DNA from: Dermanyssus gallinae
Taxonomy: Eukaryota > Arthropoda > Arachnida > Mesostigmata > Dermanyssidae
Assembly: GCA_003439945.1 (NCBI GenBank)
Contig: QVRM01002206.1
Location: 1 to 64,000 of the forward strand
Direction of reading: 5' to 3'
Length of the DNA stretch: 64,000 nt
Shown: positions 21,701-31,100 of the stretch, in pieces
Layout of the letters: every line of letters begins with the position of its first letter
How positions within the stretch are numbered: the first letter of the stretch is position 1
The notes under the pieces: model-generated
Databases searched by the model: none
Told to the model about the DNA's origin: nothing
What the model saw: only the letters and a program-made list of their open reading frames with translations
Translations under genes and position numbers: made by a program

Positions 21701-22108
21701 GCCGACGAGAATTTTAAGTTCTTGGGAATACGTTGGAATCAGACCTCAGACCATTTAGGCGTCTTTACGGAAAAAGCAGTTTCCTGCTTTAACAACAACA
21801 AAGCCACCAAACGCAACCTCTTAAAAGGTCTAGCGCAAATATTTGATCCTCTCGGCTTAATCTCTCCCATTGTCATAAGCTCGAAAATACTTCTTCAGAG
21901 ACTATGGCAAAAAAGAGTAGATTGGGACACGGTACTGACCGACGCAAACTTAAAAGCGTATAACGACTTCGTTCAAAGTTTACAGTTAAACCCCACCCCA
22001 CAAATTAGCAGACCGTTTAGTTTACCAAGCGACATAAAACCAGTTAAAGAAGAATTACATGTGTTTTGCGACGCAAGCAAGGTAGCTTACGGCTGCGTAA
22101 TTTATTAA
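18728..22108 (+). CDS. BEL/Pao gag-pol, first open segment (gag, protease, RT, start of RNase H)
   Basis: 1126 codons ending at TAA 22106-22108. The start at 18728 is the first ATG of the frame; a second ATG follows at 18749. Residues 1-370 are gag, with a DUF1759-like region around IPKFSGNVKQFREWW. Residues about 377-441 hold three zinc knuckles (CIFCGEAHNSDKC, CFRCLRRNHVVSKC, CPKCNGRHFAIMC). The protease active site is LLDSGA, with Asp at about 494. RT shows IVSDIEKAFLQF and the catalytic YMDD at about residue 932. FCDASKVAYG at about 1112 opens RNase H. The stop falls inside RNase H and the same frame continues directly after it, so this is a recent nonsense change or a sequence error. The product would act in cytoplasmic virus-like particles. 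Confidence 0.95.
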   Translation: MFRQATKMPKTEDVETQPESKHKELTKLVSLRKPLRAAISKKHKAVSELSRTDPTDPNRKDRAYVLLASIKAILGRLTNLNEEINTPLFNWSAGEFEKDVEKQFEYDDLGVEMISSLELILRDGSTATTTTTTAGDNPPQPLTTAQDRTEKIPKFSGNVKQFREWWQLFEYYIHKNDNLPDIAKYKALKDSLVGPAAREISHLDFAPEQYCTAIDRIRDIFGRQQDAVTQHIKAIRNLCYTRDLHLTEKLNRFVSTLSQNVLALSTLNPNNSQAPTLVPMILDCIPTYLAEMFIEQYNEKCESPEYKVDKLDALIEFLKRKTDAKNAVGQKVSTNFRVQHDKQLTNHTAYQDKPSEYKLNGNRSQFSIHTTASNVDHSCIFCGEAHNSDKCRKVLSFEERKKIINEKNACFRCLRRNHVVSKCRSRQANCPKCNGRHFAIMCNKSTTNTTPQAFSQPSTSLNTSSNSNNNTLLPTGFMQVLSENKNITCRVLLDSGAQRSYISKKIIDQLDLKPNGRERIIIHTIGGNVSNVQEFDIFDVTLKSRFAPYESINVSCLGIPEITKGELPTIQNTHNLHPIADIHEDNLSRAIDILIGSDFLARVGSLKTKSFDDLVAVLTKFGWIFHGKSGSPLDDRIESALCALVAMQPCTAVTSRGYPIEDKLSSHAAELDIEFLWKTETMGIETPSEKKNTLIDDELNSSFRNSIDRLPNGRYVVSLPFKENLRALGDNENIAKSRLRNLLSKISRNKVTLKAIDDEIAKYVEKGYAEPAHPKKDGELSHYLPVLAVTKLADNLPTELKIRVVKDAGARRKDEASLNDVLFQGPNLLPDILKVLFHFRKYPIAIVSDIEKAFLQFNINPAQRTFLRFFWPLGISKDPKAPWREFWGTVLDFGLVCSPWLHCAGLRHHLEGEINSHPEHSEFIKEIIDNFYMDDIVTGAWSLNEAKNKFQLMNEIFLAGHFPLKKWATNLDALGIFMKDSAPLQGTTVAFADENFKFLGIRWNQTSDHLGVFTEKAVSCFNNNKATKRNLLKGLAQIFDPLGLISPIVISSKILLQRLWQKRVDWDTVLTDANLKAYNDFVQSLQLNPTPQISRPFSLPSDIKPVKEELHVFCDASKVAYGCVIY

Positions 22109-23767
22109 CGAAAAATCTACAAAGACGGCTCAGCCGCAATCTCTTTTGTGATGTCCAAAGCCAGGGTAGCCCCTCTTAAAGGTATTTGGACAATCCATAG
22201 GCTTGAATTATTAGGAGCTTTAATCGCGGCAAGAATAACTTCCAAAGTAAAAGATTACATTGGCTTGCCCACCGAATCAATTTATTTTTGGTGCGATAAC
22301 TCCTCAGTTCTGGGTTGGATCGGGGATTCCCCAGAGAAATGGAAACCATTCGTATCAAACAGGATTACGGAAATCCAGCAACTAACCAAACCAAGCGCTT
22401 GGAAATACGTTAAGTCTAGTGACAACCCGGCGGATATTCTGAGCAGAGGATCCACACTACTTTCAAAGCAAACCGCCGACCTGTGGCTTGCCGGCCCCAA
22501 CTGGCTATCATACCCAGGGTTCCCTTCCTACGACCTTAACGTCCAGATTCCAGTTGACCCAGAGTCAGAAATAGAAATAAGGAAAAGTTCCGCTTGCCTA
22601 GCAACGTCTACCCATTTAGGAAAAGTAAACGAGAGCATGCTGCAAGCGGATAGATTTTCTACTTGGGCTAAAGCCGTGCGCACAGTGGCATTCATTAAAA
22701 GATGGCTACCCCATCATAGAAAACACGACAGAAACAACACAAGGAACGAGCACATCAGCTCAGAAGAATACAGCTCAGCCGAAGTGACGCTGTTGAAAAA
22801 TATACAAAGTATTTATTTCAGTTCAGAAATGCTTACTGGACGTGCAAACACACCCAAAACTAGTCGCTTGTTTCAGTACAACCCATTCACGGACAATTTA
22901 GGCCTAGTCCGTTGCAGATCAAGACTAGAGAAATCCAGAGAATTATCTTACGAGGAAAAGTATCCCGTGCTCCTCCCGGGCGAGGACCCATTAGTAAGAT
23001 TATTGATCAGTCACATCCATGCATGCAATTGCATACATTCAAGCGGCGTTTCCGCCACCCTTCACCACATACGTTCGAAATACTTTATTCTACATGCTCG
23101 CAGAGCAATTAAAAAAGTTCTATCCAACTGTAAAGTATGCATGAAGTTTAAAGCAAAGGCGGCAGCTGAGCAAACCCCACCTCTACCAGCTTTCCGCTTA
23201 GAGCAAGTGCCACCTTTTACTTACACGGGCATTGACTTTGCAGGACCTATATACGTTAGAGACGACAATGGTATAAGATTAAAAAGCTACATTACATTGT
23301 TTGTCTGCGCAGTTTCCAGAGCAATATATCTGGAGTTGATCCCAGATCTGTCTTGCGCAGAGTTCCTACTGGCACTCCGCAAGTTTCTAAACAGACACAC
23401 CGCCGTCTCAATTATTTTTTCTGACAACGCATCAACATTTAAAAGAGCGGCAAAGGAAATACAATTTATCTTTAAAAACATAAAAGATAACCAAACGCAA
23501 TCATTATTAGCCCTTTCGGGTATAAAATGGGAATTTATCACAGAGCGATCCCCCTGGCACGGAGGCTGGTGGGAAAGAATGGTACAATCGGTGAAACGAC
23601 CCCTTCGTAAAGTACTCGGCACGAATGTTCCCAACTTCAGAGTTCTAGCCACACTTTTAACGGACATTGAGAACATGGTGAACCAAAGACCGTTAACTTC
23701 AGTATCATCCAGCATAGATGATATAAACGCACTCACGCCAGCAGACCCTGTACGGATACAAAAATAA
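22109..23767 (+). CDS. BEL/Pao pol, second open segment (RNase H, integrase)
   Basis: Same frame as the preceding segment, directly after its stop; the first internal ATG is at 22148. RNase H continues with RLELLGALIA, WCDNSSVLGWI and DNPADILSRG. The integrase zinc domain is HIHACNCIHSSGVSATLHH followed by CKVCMKF. The catalytic core has GIDFAGP (Asp codon at 23234), FSDNAS (Asp at 23423) and HGGWWERM (Glu at 23573), which leaves 49 residues between the second Asp and the Glu. A frameshift at about 23747 makes the frame run out at TAA 23765-23767 while the homologous reading moves to another frame. Confidence 0.93.
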   Translation, partial: RKIYKDGSAAISFVMSKARVAPLKGIWTIHRLELLGALIAARITSKVKDYIGLPTESIYFWCDNSSVLGWIGDSPEKWKPFVSNRITEIQQLTKPSAWKYVKSSDNPADILSRGSTLLSKQTADLWLAGPNWLSYPGFPSYDLNVQIPVDPESEIEIRKSSACLATSTHLGKVNESMLQADRFSTWAKAVRTVAFIKRWLPHHRKHDRNNTRNEHISSEEYSSAEVTLLKNIQSIYFSSEMLTGRANTPKTSRLFQYNPFTDNLGLVRCRSRLEKSRELSYEEKYPVLLPGEDPLVRLLISHIHACNCIHSSGVSATLHHIRSKYFILHARRAIKKVLSNCKVCMKFKAKAAAEQTPPLPAFRLEQVPPFTYTGIDFAGPIYVRDDNGIRLKSYITLFVCAVSRAIYLELIPDLSCAEFLLALRKFLNRHTAVSIIFSDNASTFKRAAKEIQFIFKNIKDNQTQSLLALSGIKWEFITERSPWHGGWWERMVQSVKRPLRKVLGTNVPNFRVLATLLTDIENMVNQRPLTSVSSSIDDINALTPADPVRIQK

Positions 23768-24140
23768 AGCAGTTTTTCCAGAAACGTCCCGACTACCAAA
23801 GGACCCCTCTGAATTCTCAGCAATAATCTTCTCAAAGCGTTGGAAGCACCAACAATCCATACTTAGTGCTTTCTGGAAGCGTTTCAAAGAAGAATACTTA
23901 CAGTACCTACGAACCGCTCACACAAGCCAACCCATCGACCGCAGACCCTTGAAAGTCGGCGACTTGTGCATACTAAAAGACCCCTCACCCTCCAGAGCCT
24001 TTTGGCCTCTTTGTCGCGTCATTTCTCTATCAGGGGGGGAGAGGACGGACCTTAGACAAAGGTCCTGTACCGTCAGGATGGCCTCAGGCCTCACATTACG
24101 CCGACCAATACAGTTACTTTATAAACTAGAGGTAGATTAA
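23748..24140 (+). CDS. BEL/Pao pol, third segment (integrase C-terminus) after a frameshift
   Basis: Continues from the ALTPAD block in the next frame through KRWKHQQSILSAFWKRFKEE and VGDLCILKDP, and ends LLYKLEVD at TAA 24138-24140. These are the standard BEL/Pao C-terminal blocks (W-x-H-Q-Q, F-W-K-R, G-D-L-x-x-I-K-D). The break lies in GCAGACCCTG, where the reading shifts by one. Apart from this shift and the stop at 22106, the pol region is open throughout. Confidence 0.85.
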   Translation: MYGYKNKAVFPETSRLPKDPSEFSAIIFSKRWKHQQSILSAFWKRFKEEYLQYLRTAHTSQPIDRRPLKVGDLCILKDPSPSRAFWPLCRVISLSGGERTDLRQRSCTVRMASGLTLRRPIQLLYKLEVD

Positions 24141-24256
24141 TAAATAAATAATAAAAAAATATAACATGAATACATATACACTTGAACATTGTTGCTCCAC
24201 TCCACCCTCAACGACCACAGCATTTGACACGAAACGATGGCTACACTGCACCACCG

Positions 24257-24269
24257 TTTCCAGGGGGAG
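24257..24269 (+). other. Polypurine tract
   Basis: CAGGGGGAG directly precedes the 3' LTR start at 24270, the position expected for plus-strand priming. Confidence 0.8.
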
Positions 24270-25008
24270 TGTGACGAACACTATGTGAGTCGTGTTCTTC
24301 TTAGCGCAGCACCCGCTTCACCCTCTATTGGCGCGGGTGTCAGAGCGGCCGTGCAAGAGAGACGTTGAGAGAAAGAACATGCTAGAAGCTGCCAGCACGC
24401 GTAATAGAACACTCGAAGCTATCAACACGTGTAATAGAACACTCGAGAGCAGCTAACGCGGAAATGGAACATTCTTTAAGCTATCATCTTGTGTAAGTGA
24501 ACATTCAGTAATCGCTAAGACGTGCACATTACATTCAAGACGGCCATCTATCGACAGCCGGCCGAACCCATACGCTAAGTAATGCAGATCGAAAATAACG
24601 TGTAATTATTGTAATACACAGACAACTATAAGAGCAAACACTACTAAGTATGCATGTTAAGTATGCCAGATACATAAACGACACAAAACTATTCAATATG
24701 TAAAATGTATTGAGAAATGAATAAATGAGAGCACCCGGGAGCGGTGGCGGGAGAGCGCATCTGCATGCACTTTCAAGTCGGCGCGTATATAACGGGCCGA
24801 CATAATGACCTATTTGAGACGAGCCAGAGACATCGAAGAGAACGAATCGACGGCATCTCCGAACGGCCGGTAGTTTCGCGCGCTCACGCCAAGCTCCCGA
24901 GGTTACTGTGTTAACCGACGTTATCGTGTCGTTCTTTCTTGTGAGCGAAACCTCCGTACGTCCCACCGCGTAGCCCTCATCCTGACAGTAAGAACGCGGT
25001 GCGTGACA
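24270..25008 (+). repeat. 3' LTR of the BEL/Pao element
   Basis: 739 bp, offset exactly 6395 from the 5' LTR with no indel. Two transitions distinguish the pair (at 24512 and 24773). Confidence 0.97.
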
Positions 25009-25188
25009 AATGTCACCCCGACTTTCTTTCTAAAAGTCCGATCTCTCAAAAAATCAAAAATCCACTGGGTGATTTTGAGGCCAACTCCTTTAGATGGCAG
25101 TACTGACATAAGTAGATCGTGGGGCATAGTTTCGAAGGTCTTCTTGAAGTCACAGTAGATGACGTCTACGGGGAGTCCCTCACTAATC
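25009..25188. repeat. 180 bp direct repeat, right copy (target duplication of BEL element)
   Basis: Begins AATGTCACCCCG immediately after the LTR's final GTGACA and matches 17695-17874 throughout. After 25188 the sequence becomes unique LINE upstream sequence, and before 17695 the left flank is unique LINE downstream sequence. Confidence 0.97.
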
Positions 25189-25560
25189 CGTCGGCCTGCG
25201 TCGCCGAAGAACATAAGCAGACAATCGGTGGTCGATTGGCCCTTACAGAAGGCAAATTGCGTGCTAATCAGCAGATTCTGTTGCTCAGCACTGCTCAGGA
25301 TTGCAAAGCAGACAATTCTCGCCAGAACCTTGCATGTCACCGCTGTGAGGGTACAGGGAGTTTGTTGGCCGGGTACGTCTGGGCCCCACCTTTGTGGGTA
25401 CAGGGGCAACCCAAGCCTTGCGGTAAAGCGATGGTACACGTCCTCCCTCTAGTGGCCTCGCTTCTGCTACCGTCTGAAGGTTCAATTCAAACATTTTCGG
25501 CGGGCGTTCATTTGCTAGAAATTCAACAATTTTGGAACGGACTTTGCTGCCAACTGATCT
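25009..25560 (-). pseudogene. CR1/jockey-like LINE ORF2, upstream portion (split by the BEL element)
   Basis: Minus-strand reading from high to low coordinates gives LYRKAWVAPVPTK, TLTAVTCKVLARIVCF, LLISTQFAFCKGQSTTDCLL and EGLPVDVIYCDFKKTF, then MPHDLL. These are the finger and first palm blocks of a LINE reverse transcriptase in correct order, with one or more frame changes (near 25440 and 25370). The rest of the gene is at 17105-17874. No endonuclease domain was recognised further upstream, so the LINE is probably 5' truncated near 25560. Confidence 0.85.
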
Positions 25561-26638
25561 ATAAGTCGATCAAGTCGATCTCTAAATCATTGGCCTGGCT
25601 ACCTGATAGTAAATCCGCGGCTGTTAAATACGATATCACAAATTTTTCCAATGGTGGCTAACATCAAAAATCTAACCGAACGAACGTCATCTTCGGTTTC
25701 TTTACGTCCGTCGTGAAATCGACCTATCGTGTATGCACAGTATAGTGTTTCGGAATTTGGCTTGATCACCATAAGTAAATCGTAATATTCGTGGTTCGCC
25801 ATTTTAGAACGTATGATTTGGTTTTAAACATAGAATTTGATGCACATTCGTTGCGTTTCCGGTTTGTCTTGCTTAGAAGCCAAAGCGAACATTCAAAGTA
25901 CTAGGATATGCCGACCATATATATATATATATATATATAAAGAGAGAGAGTAAAAACGCTGCATTGGTTGAAAGTACCAGCTATCATGTCTAAGCGTAAC
26001 GTTTTACATTTCATACTCTTGAACGCTTGCTAAAAAATAAATCAACCACTATTGCTACTACTACTACTACTACTATTAGTACCGTCTTCGTAAATAGCCT
26101 ACAAGTCCTGCGAGACTACGTTGTGCTGACTTTCTGCTAGCGTGTGAAAGGGATAATGGGAAAATCTTGTGAATAGAGCCATTTTAAAGAGGCTGTCATC
26201 TTATTAGAGACGGCCTTCTCTGGACAGATTACATACACGCCCTACACACACTCTATATTGGTCGAAGTATCTCATCTCAGTCAGAGAGATGAGATACTGC
26301 ACTGCGTATAAGACCTTGGAACTACCGCGTGTTAAAACAGACAGACCACCCTACATGTATTACTGGAACTACTGAGTATTAAATGCTTGACTCGTTGGCG
26401 TTTACTTATATTGTCCGCCGTGTAGAGGTCACATCAGTGCTGCAGGTGGACTTGGAGCAAATGTTGCTTGGAGTACGTCCTCCACCATACAGTGCTGTCG
26501 CCCGTACGACAGTGATCGCGGATACGAACGTGTTTGCGAAACTCAAAGGTGGAAAAAAAAATATATATATATATAAGCCCAAGTCTCGCGATGCGATAGA
26601 ATTATACGTCAAGTGTTCGAACAAATAGGAAAAATATA
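25561..26638. other. No gene recognised
   Basis: A (TA)n tract lies at about 25917-25939, followed by a GA run, and a (CTA)n run at about 26054-26080. A second short TA run at about 26562-26574 follows a poly-A. Nothing coding was recognised. Confidence 0.5.
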
Positions 26639-26792
26639 CCGAGCAAGATGGCTTAGTGGCAAAAGCCTTTGCATTGTATTCGGGAGGCCTGGGTTCGAGA
26701 CTCCTAACTTGGTTTTCATGGTTCCCAATTTAAACAAGGTGAATGCCGGAGTGGATTAACAATCGACCATTACCGAAAAAAAAAACGGGGAG
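26639..26792 (+). mobile_element. SINE-A copy (tRNA-derived SINE)
   Basis: Head CCGAGCAAGATGGCTTAGTG with A box TGGCTTAGTGG, B-box-like GGTTCGAGACTCC, then the family body TTTTCATGGTTCCCAATTTA and GTGAATGCCGGAGTGGATTA. It ends in an A-run near 26783. About 25 bases of the middle segment are missing compared with the copy at 43777. Confidence 0.88.
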
Positions 26793-26799
26793 CACAGAT

Positions 26800-28926
26800 G
26801 TCTCAATAAAAAGAGATGGTGCACTACCATCCAACCCCCCCCCCCCATACATAGCCATAGCCGTGCAAATAATCAACCGACATTTAAAAATAGTCGCCAG
26901 TTTCTATAATTCGGATCGTGTCGTACTGGAATGTGTATGTTTGGCGCATATATCACGATATCATGAATGTCGTTTAGTTGCGTTAGATAATAAGTTGTTG
27001 ACAACGTACACATAGGCTTGCAAATCAGTGCCACGCAGAAATGCTTCATAAACGATGAGTCTATTGGAAATAACTCAACGTTTCTTGTTAAATTAACATT
27101 GCCGAAATTACATTTGCAGGCGCTTGAAAGATGCCGTACAGTTGCTAGATCGACCTATACAGCTGAACTACACCGGGGGGCTGGGAAAGCTAATAAAGTG
27201 TTATCCAATGCGGGAAAAGAGAAGAACAATGCGTTTACATGCATCCCGTCGATAGTAGAAATTATTGTAGGACTCGCGCCGAGATAGCTGCTTACCCACG
27301 AAAAACCACTGCTTCCTTAACCCGAATTACACTCAGACTATGTTCGCATGCATTCCGTGGTCTAAGGCCGTAGCTTCGCATATGGATCTTTTACTCCTGA
27401 GGTATTGATATATAACTCGTTTTTTCAAAGGAACTCGTAGTCTGCCATGTTGCTGGTCAAGAAGGTAAGCAAAAGCATTGCCAGGGTGCCGGCAATAAGA
27501 AAGGATCGCTGAAGTTTAGCCGCAAGATAGACTATCTTCTTGTAGGCAACGCTTGAGAGATGTGTGCCTAATAAAAAATGCCCTCTTAATACGTTAGGTT
27601 ATTCGAAAAACTAATGGCGTTTCGCGTTACTAAGATGCTTTAGCGGATTTGACGTCTCTTATACGCTTTACGTCGCACAATGTCCAGTTTAGATACGTAT
27701 GATGTACAGTTTAGGATGCGTCTTATAGACAGATGCTGAATGAAGCGATTAAACAGGCAACTAAGCAAAATATAGAAAATATATTTGCATTTATGAGATT
27801 CTATATATAAAGCGAAACTGACTGATATAGCTAGAATAGCTTACTCAAAATGTCTCCAAGCCCAAGTCGCGCGACGTGTCGAACAAAGTGAACAAAAAAA
27901 AAAACACGTTCTAGGCGGCATTGGCGACCTTTGACACGTCTTCCTTCGACTATGAAAAAGTTCAAGCACTTCGTTATAGGAGAATTGCTTCACTTTGAGA
28001 AAGCCGCGACCACCCGCGATCCGCGATGACGCCACAGTTGTTTGATGTTAAGAATAAGCAGAACAAGAACAAAGACACGAGAGGTATCACGCTGTCGGGC
28101 CCGGGCAAGCTCAAATGCTCTGCTTTGTCTCGGTGCCTCATGCTATACTGAGAGAGGCGCCAGGCGCCTCCCTGATTGTTTCTGCGCGTGAAGTGCATGT
28201 ACTATGTGCCGAATAGAGATTGAGTTGCTCGCCCTCTTTGGTGGACGGGGCGGCGGTAGAAGTCAGTGCGTGTCTTCCGCTTCCGCCTGTAACCATCGGC
28301 ACGAAGCGAGAGCGAACGACAGGCACCTCGTCAAGCATTCTCTTCATTTCGTTTACTGTGCTGGAATAGAATGCGACTAGGGGACACCCCTACGAACGCC
28401 ATGACGATACACATACGCCAAGGCCCCCAGACTTTCGTCTATCCCTCAGAGAGCAGAGAGCCTTGTATGGCTCTCACTATGGCCATACGGGTACCTTCCC
28501 ACCCCCCCCCCCCTGCTCTCTCCGATAGGCCGATAAACTAGCCCGACCCACCGGCGCATCCAGTAAGCGATGCAGCCTGTAAAAACCCGTTACATTGGCG
28601 TAGCAGCAGCAGCAGCTAGGCTATGTCCGGATCGTATTGAGCAATTCATTCAGTCAGATCATTTATGATTTCGAGCCAGCGAGGATCGCCAGTGACTCTG
28701 TCAGCTTGACCTGCTACAAGTACTTGTCGGAAACGTCGGAGTGTCACACGCCATCGCTGCCAATTGCTTCCTCTAGAAGTCTCCATCTCTCTCTTTCCGC
28801 ATGATAGAATTATAAGCTAGTTTCGACTAGCAATCAAGACACGTGTTTTTTCGTACTATATACATAACCTAGATAAATCTTTATTGTCACATAAAATATT
28901 GTATATAATACAATTATATATATATA
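26800..28926. other. No gene recognised
   Basis: A C-run lies at about 26838-26847, a second at about 28501-28513. Around 28138-28347 the minus strand holds a 69-codon open frame with balanced, fairly GC-rich codon use (MKRMLDEVPVVRSRFVPMVT at its start), which could be an exon of an unknown gene, but no motif supports it. The rest is AT-rich and unassigned. Confidence 0.4.
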
Positions 28927-29985
28927 CAGGGTCTTCTATAACCATATGTACTTATTTTATGGTTTGGTAGAACTTGGCAATGGAAAGAAGGGGCCGAAAC
29001 GTCTTGTCTAAGAGTGATGATAAACCGGTCAACGCATGAACGAACCGATCATGTCTGCTCGGCGGAACATTCTGCATAATCTGAATGACACCTGACGCAA
29101 GGTAGCGTAAGGCGAACAGCGGAATTAAGGAAGGTCATAAAAAGTCGATATGCTTGTTATTGTCTTACGTTAAAGCCTCCACGTTTAGAACCGTAAAATT
29201 TTGTCATTACGGCCAAAAATGTACGCTCAAAAAACTAGTCTTAGGCAAATGCAAATTTAGTGCTTATCATTTCATACCATCGTGGCCAAAATGATGGTGC
29301 CTCGTTACGTAGTTGCCAGGTAACTAAGCTTTTTTGAGAGCCATAGTCGTTATGGTTTACGTTGAAGTTTTCACTTCAGAGCCGTAAAATTCTGCTAAGG
29401 CGTTTCCGCCCCTTTCTTCCATTAGAAAAGTATACCTTCGTGCTGAGGTCTACCAAACTTTAAAATGTGTATATAACATTCTGATACACCCTTGCTGAAG
29501 CAGGCCAAAATGCTAGCAAAAATGCATGCCTTCACGTTCGATATGGCGGTAACTACGTACAGCAGCGCCATTACTTTGGTATGGTGCTGATGGACATTAT
29601 ATTTGCTATTGCCTCAGAATAGTCTTTTGGGCATACATTTTTAGTCGTAATGGTGAAATTAATAATTATAATTATTAATTTATATAGTAAAATTAATAAT
29701 TATAATTATTAATAACCTAATCTCGCTACTCGCCTTACGCTAGCTTGCGTCAGTTGCCGCTGAATTATCCGCCGAACACGCAGGTAGATGTTAGTTCCTT
29801 CATGCACTGACTGGTTGTCCCGCAGACGTAGCCTTTGCACAACTATGTGGAAGAAAACAGACAGAAAAGCCACTTTTCTAAATTTCATCCTCGCTCCTAA
29901 CCAAGTCCTCTCCTTCCATTAACAAAAAATATTTTCCTGCCAACTTCTACTAAACCTTAAAATACGTACATACGGTTATGGAAGG

Positions 29986-29993
<8 letters not shown>
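28927..29993. mobile_element. FB-B foldback elements: one short copy plus a nested partial copy
   Basis: The left end CAGGGTCTTCTATAACCATA pairs with two inverted ends. One is at about 29400-29493 (CTACCAAACTTTAAAATGTG ... ACACCCTTG), giving a copy of about 567 bp. The other is at about 29730-29990 (CGTACATACGGTTATGGAAG then GCCCTA). Arm landmarks such as TGACGCAAG and TAGCGTAAGGCGA occur inverted near 29090 and 29735. No coding capacity. TA-rich DNA lies at both outer edges. Ends share the CAGGGT start with FB-A but the bodies are unrelated. Confidence 0.75.

Positions 29994-30039
<46 letters not shown>
29987..30039. repeat. (TA)n microsatellite, about 26 units
   Basis: Begins at the very end of the FB-B terminus (GGCCCTATATA). 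Confidence 0.97.
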
Positions 30040-30042
<3 letters not shown>

Positions 30043-30109
30043 AACAAATACAGCATCATAATTTTCGAATCAAGGACCAATATTCAATGTTGTAATACAA
30101 CACTTGACA

Positions 30110-31100
30110 ACACAGACGATATCGTGGCCGAGTACCTGATGACCAATACCATGAATGCTTCCGCGAAGAAAGCTCCCAGACGAATGAAGGAAGAGCACAC
30201 TTCAACTAATATTTAAAACGAAAGGTAACGACACTGACCCTACTAACTAACGAGATATTGTCTGCACCAATGTAACCGATAAGGCCCTAACGTCTCTGGT
30301 AGATACCGCCACAGACTCACTACCTGCAGAACAACATAGCTTTCACCAAAATCGATGAAGAGCAGACGCCGTACACTACTGCTACTACTACTGCTACTAC
30401 TAAAAAGTAAAGTTTTCGTGCTGACCCTCAACCAAGATTTAACGTCCACGGAACTGTTTTTCACATTGCTTCATAGACGGACCCCCATAAATACAAATGT
30501 GCAACGGTGGGGCTCGAACCCGCGCATCTATGTGTCTCCTCCGGTTGCGAGGCGCAGACTTAGGCCACCACGCCACCGGGCTCGACACTACTACTACTAT
30601 TACTTCTAGACTACATAGGCACCACACACATAGACAAGAAAAATAAAATTACTTATGCTGCATTTGTTACCTTTGAAACGGCATTTGACAGTACACCCAG
30701 AACCCAGAGAACATTTAGCAACTGTCCTCCAAAAGCTTTCTCATCACCGAATCATTGTACAATCGTATATAAAATATGTTGAGCTACAATATCATTACAT
30801 ACATAAAAACGGAGATTGGAGATAATTGAAGAACATTGGGGGGCCGGCCATCCAACGAGGCGGTGTGGCACGAGACGACTCAGTGAGCCCTTTCTTATTT
30901 ATTCTCTCCGTAGCGGTCGGGCTGGGGAATCAACTAAGGAAACCACAAGCACCACGCGCCCTTTATGCGGATGACCTGGTGATTGTTGCAAAGTCGAGAG
31001 ACAACATGCAGTACTATCTTGGCCCACAAGTGGTGCCTCAATATTCAAGTAGACACCAATTCGGCAAAGATGAAGATCCTCCGCTTAAGCCGTAGAGGAG
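30110..31100 (+). pseudogene. RTE-like LINE reverse transcriptase fragment, interrupted by a SINE
   Basis: Before the SINE the reading gives ERRKLPDE-type finger sequence, WKKAHTS-like and then NYRDIVCTNVTDKALTSLVD and LPAEQHSFH (RT finger blocks). After it come AAFVTFETAFDSTPR (first catalytic aspartate block), GGVARDDSVSPFLFIL (motif B, normally RQGDxxSPxLF) and ALYADDLVIVAKSRD with the YADD catalytic pair. Frames change repeatedly and the protein is well short of complete. The SPFLFIL and YADDLVIVA style is closest to RTE-type LINEs; this is an inference. Confidence 0.75.
30417..30585 (-). mobile_element. SINE-B copy inserted in the LINE
   Basis: On the minus strand the head is GAGCCCGGTGGCGTGGTGGC, with B-box-like GGGTTCGAGCCCC, CATTTGTATTTATGGGGGTC and the end TTGGTTGAGGGTCAGCACG. 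Triplet-rich CACTACTGCTACTACTACTG and CACTACTACTACTATTACTT stand on the two sides and may be the target-site duplication, though simple sequence makes this uncertain. Confidence 0.88.

Larger units (their letters stand above)
17875..25008 (+). mobile_element. BEL/Pao LTR retrotransposon, full length, 7134 bp
   Basis: Two 739 bp LTRs flank one gag-pol region. The LTRs begin TGTGAC and end GTGACA and differ at only two positions (18117 C versus 24512 T; 18378 T versus 24773 C), so the insertion is recent. Domain order is gag with zinc knuckles, aspartic protease, RT, RNase H, integrase, which is the BEL/Pao (and Gypsy) order; the DUF1759-type gag and YMDD RT point to BEL/Pao. No env-like frame was seen. 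The coding region has one in-frame stop and one frameshift. The flanks carry a 180 bp perfect direct repeat instead of the usual 4-6 bp. Confidence 0.96.

Noticed and set aside
18775..23887. Many open frames of 60-180 codons on the opposite strand or other frames of the BEL gag-pol
   Set aside because: They are shadows of a strongly coding frame with recognisable domains.
26639..26710. tRNA gene at the SINE-A head (also at 43777 and 46041)
   Set aside because: A and B boxes are present but no complete cloverleaf or acceptor stem follows, and the same sequence runs on into a shared SINE body.
28138..28347. 69-codon minus-strand frame with balanced codon use
   Set aside because: No splice sites or homology recognised; mentioned in the region note only.
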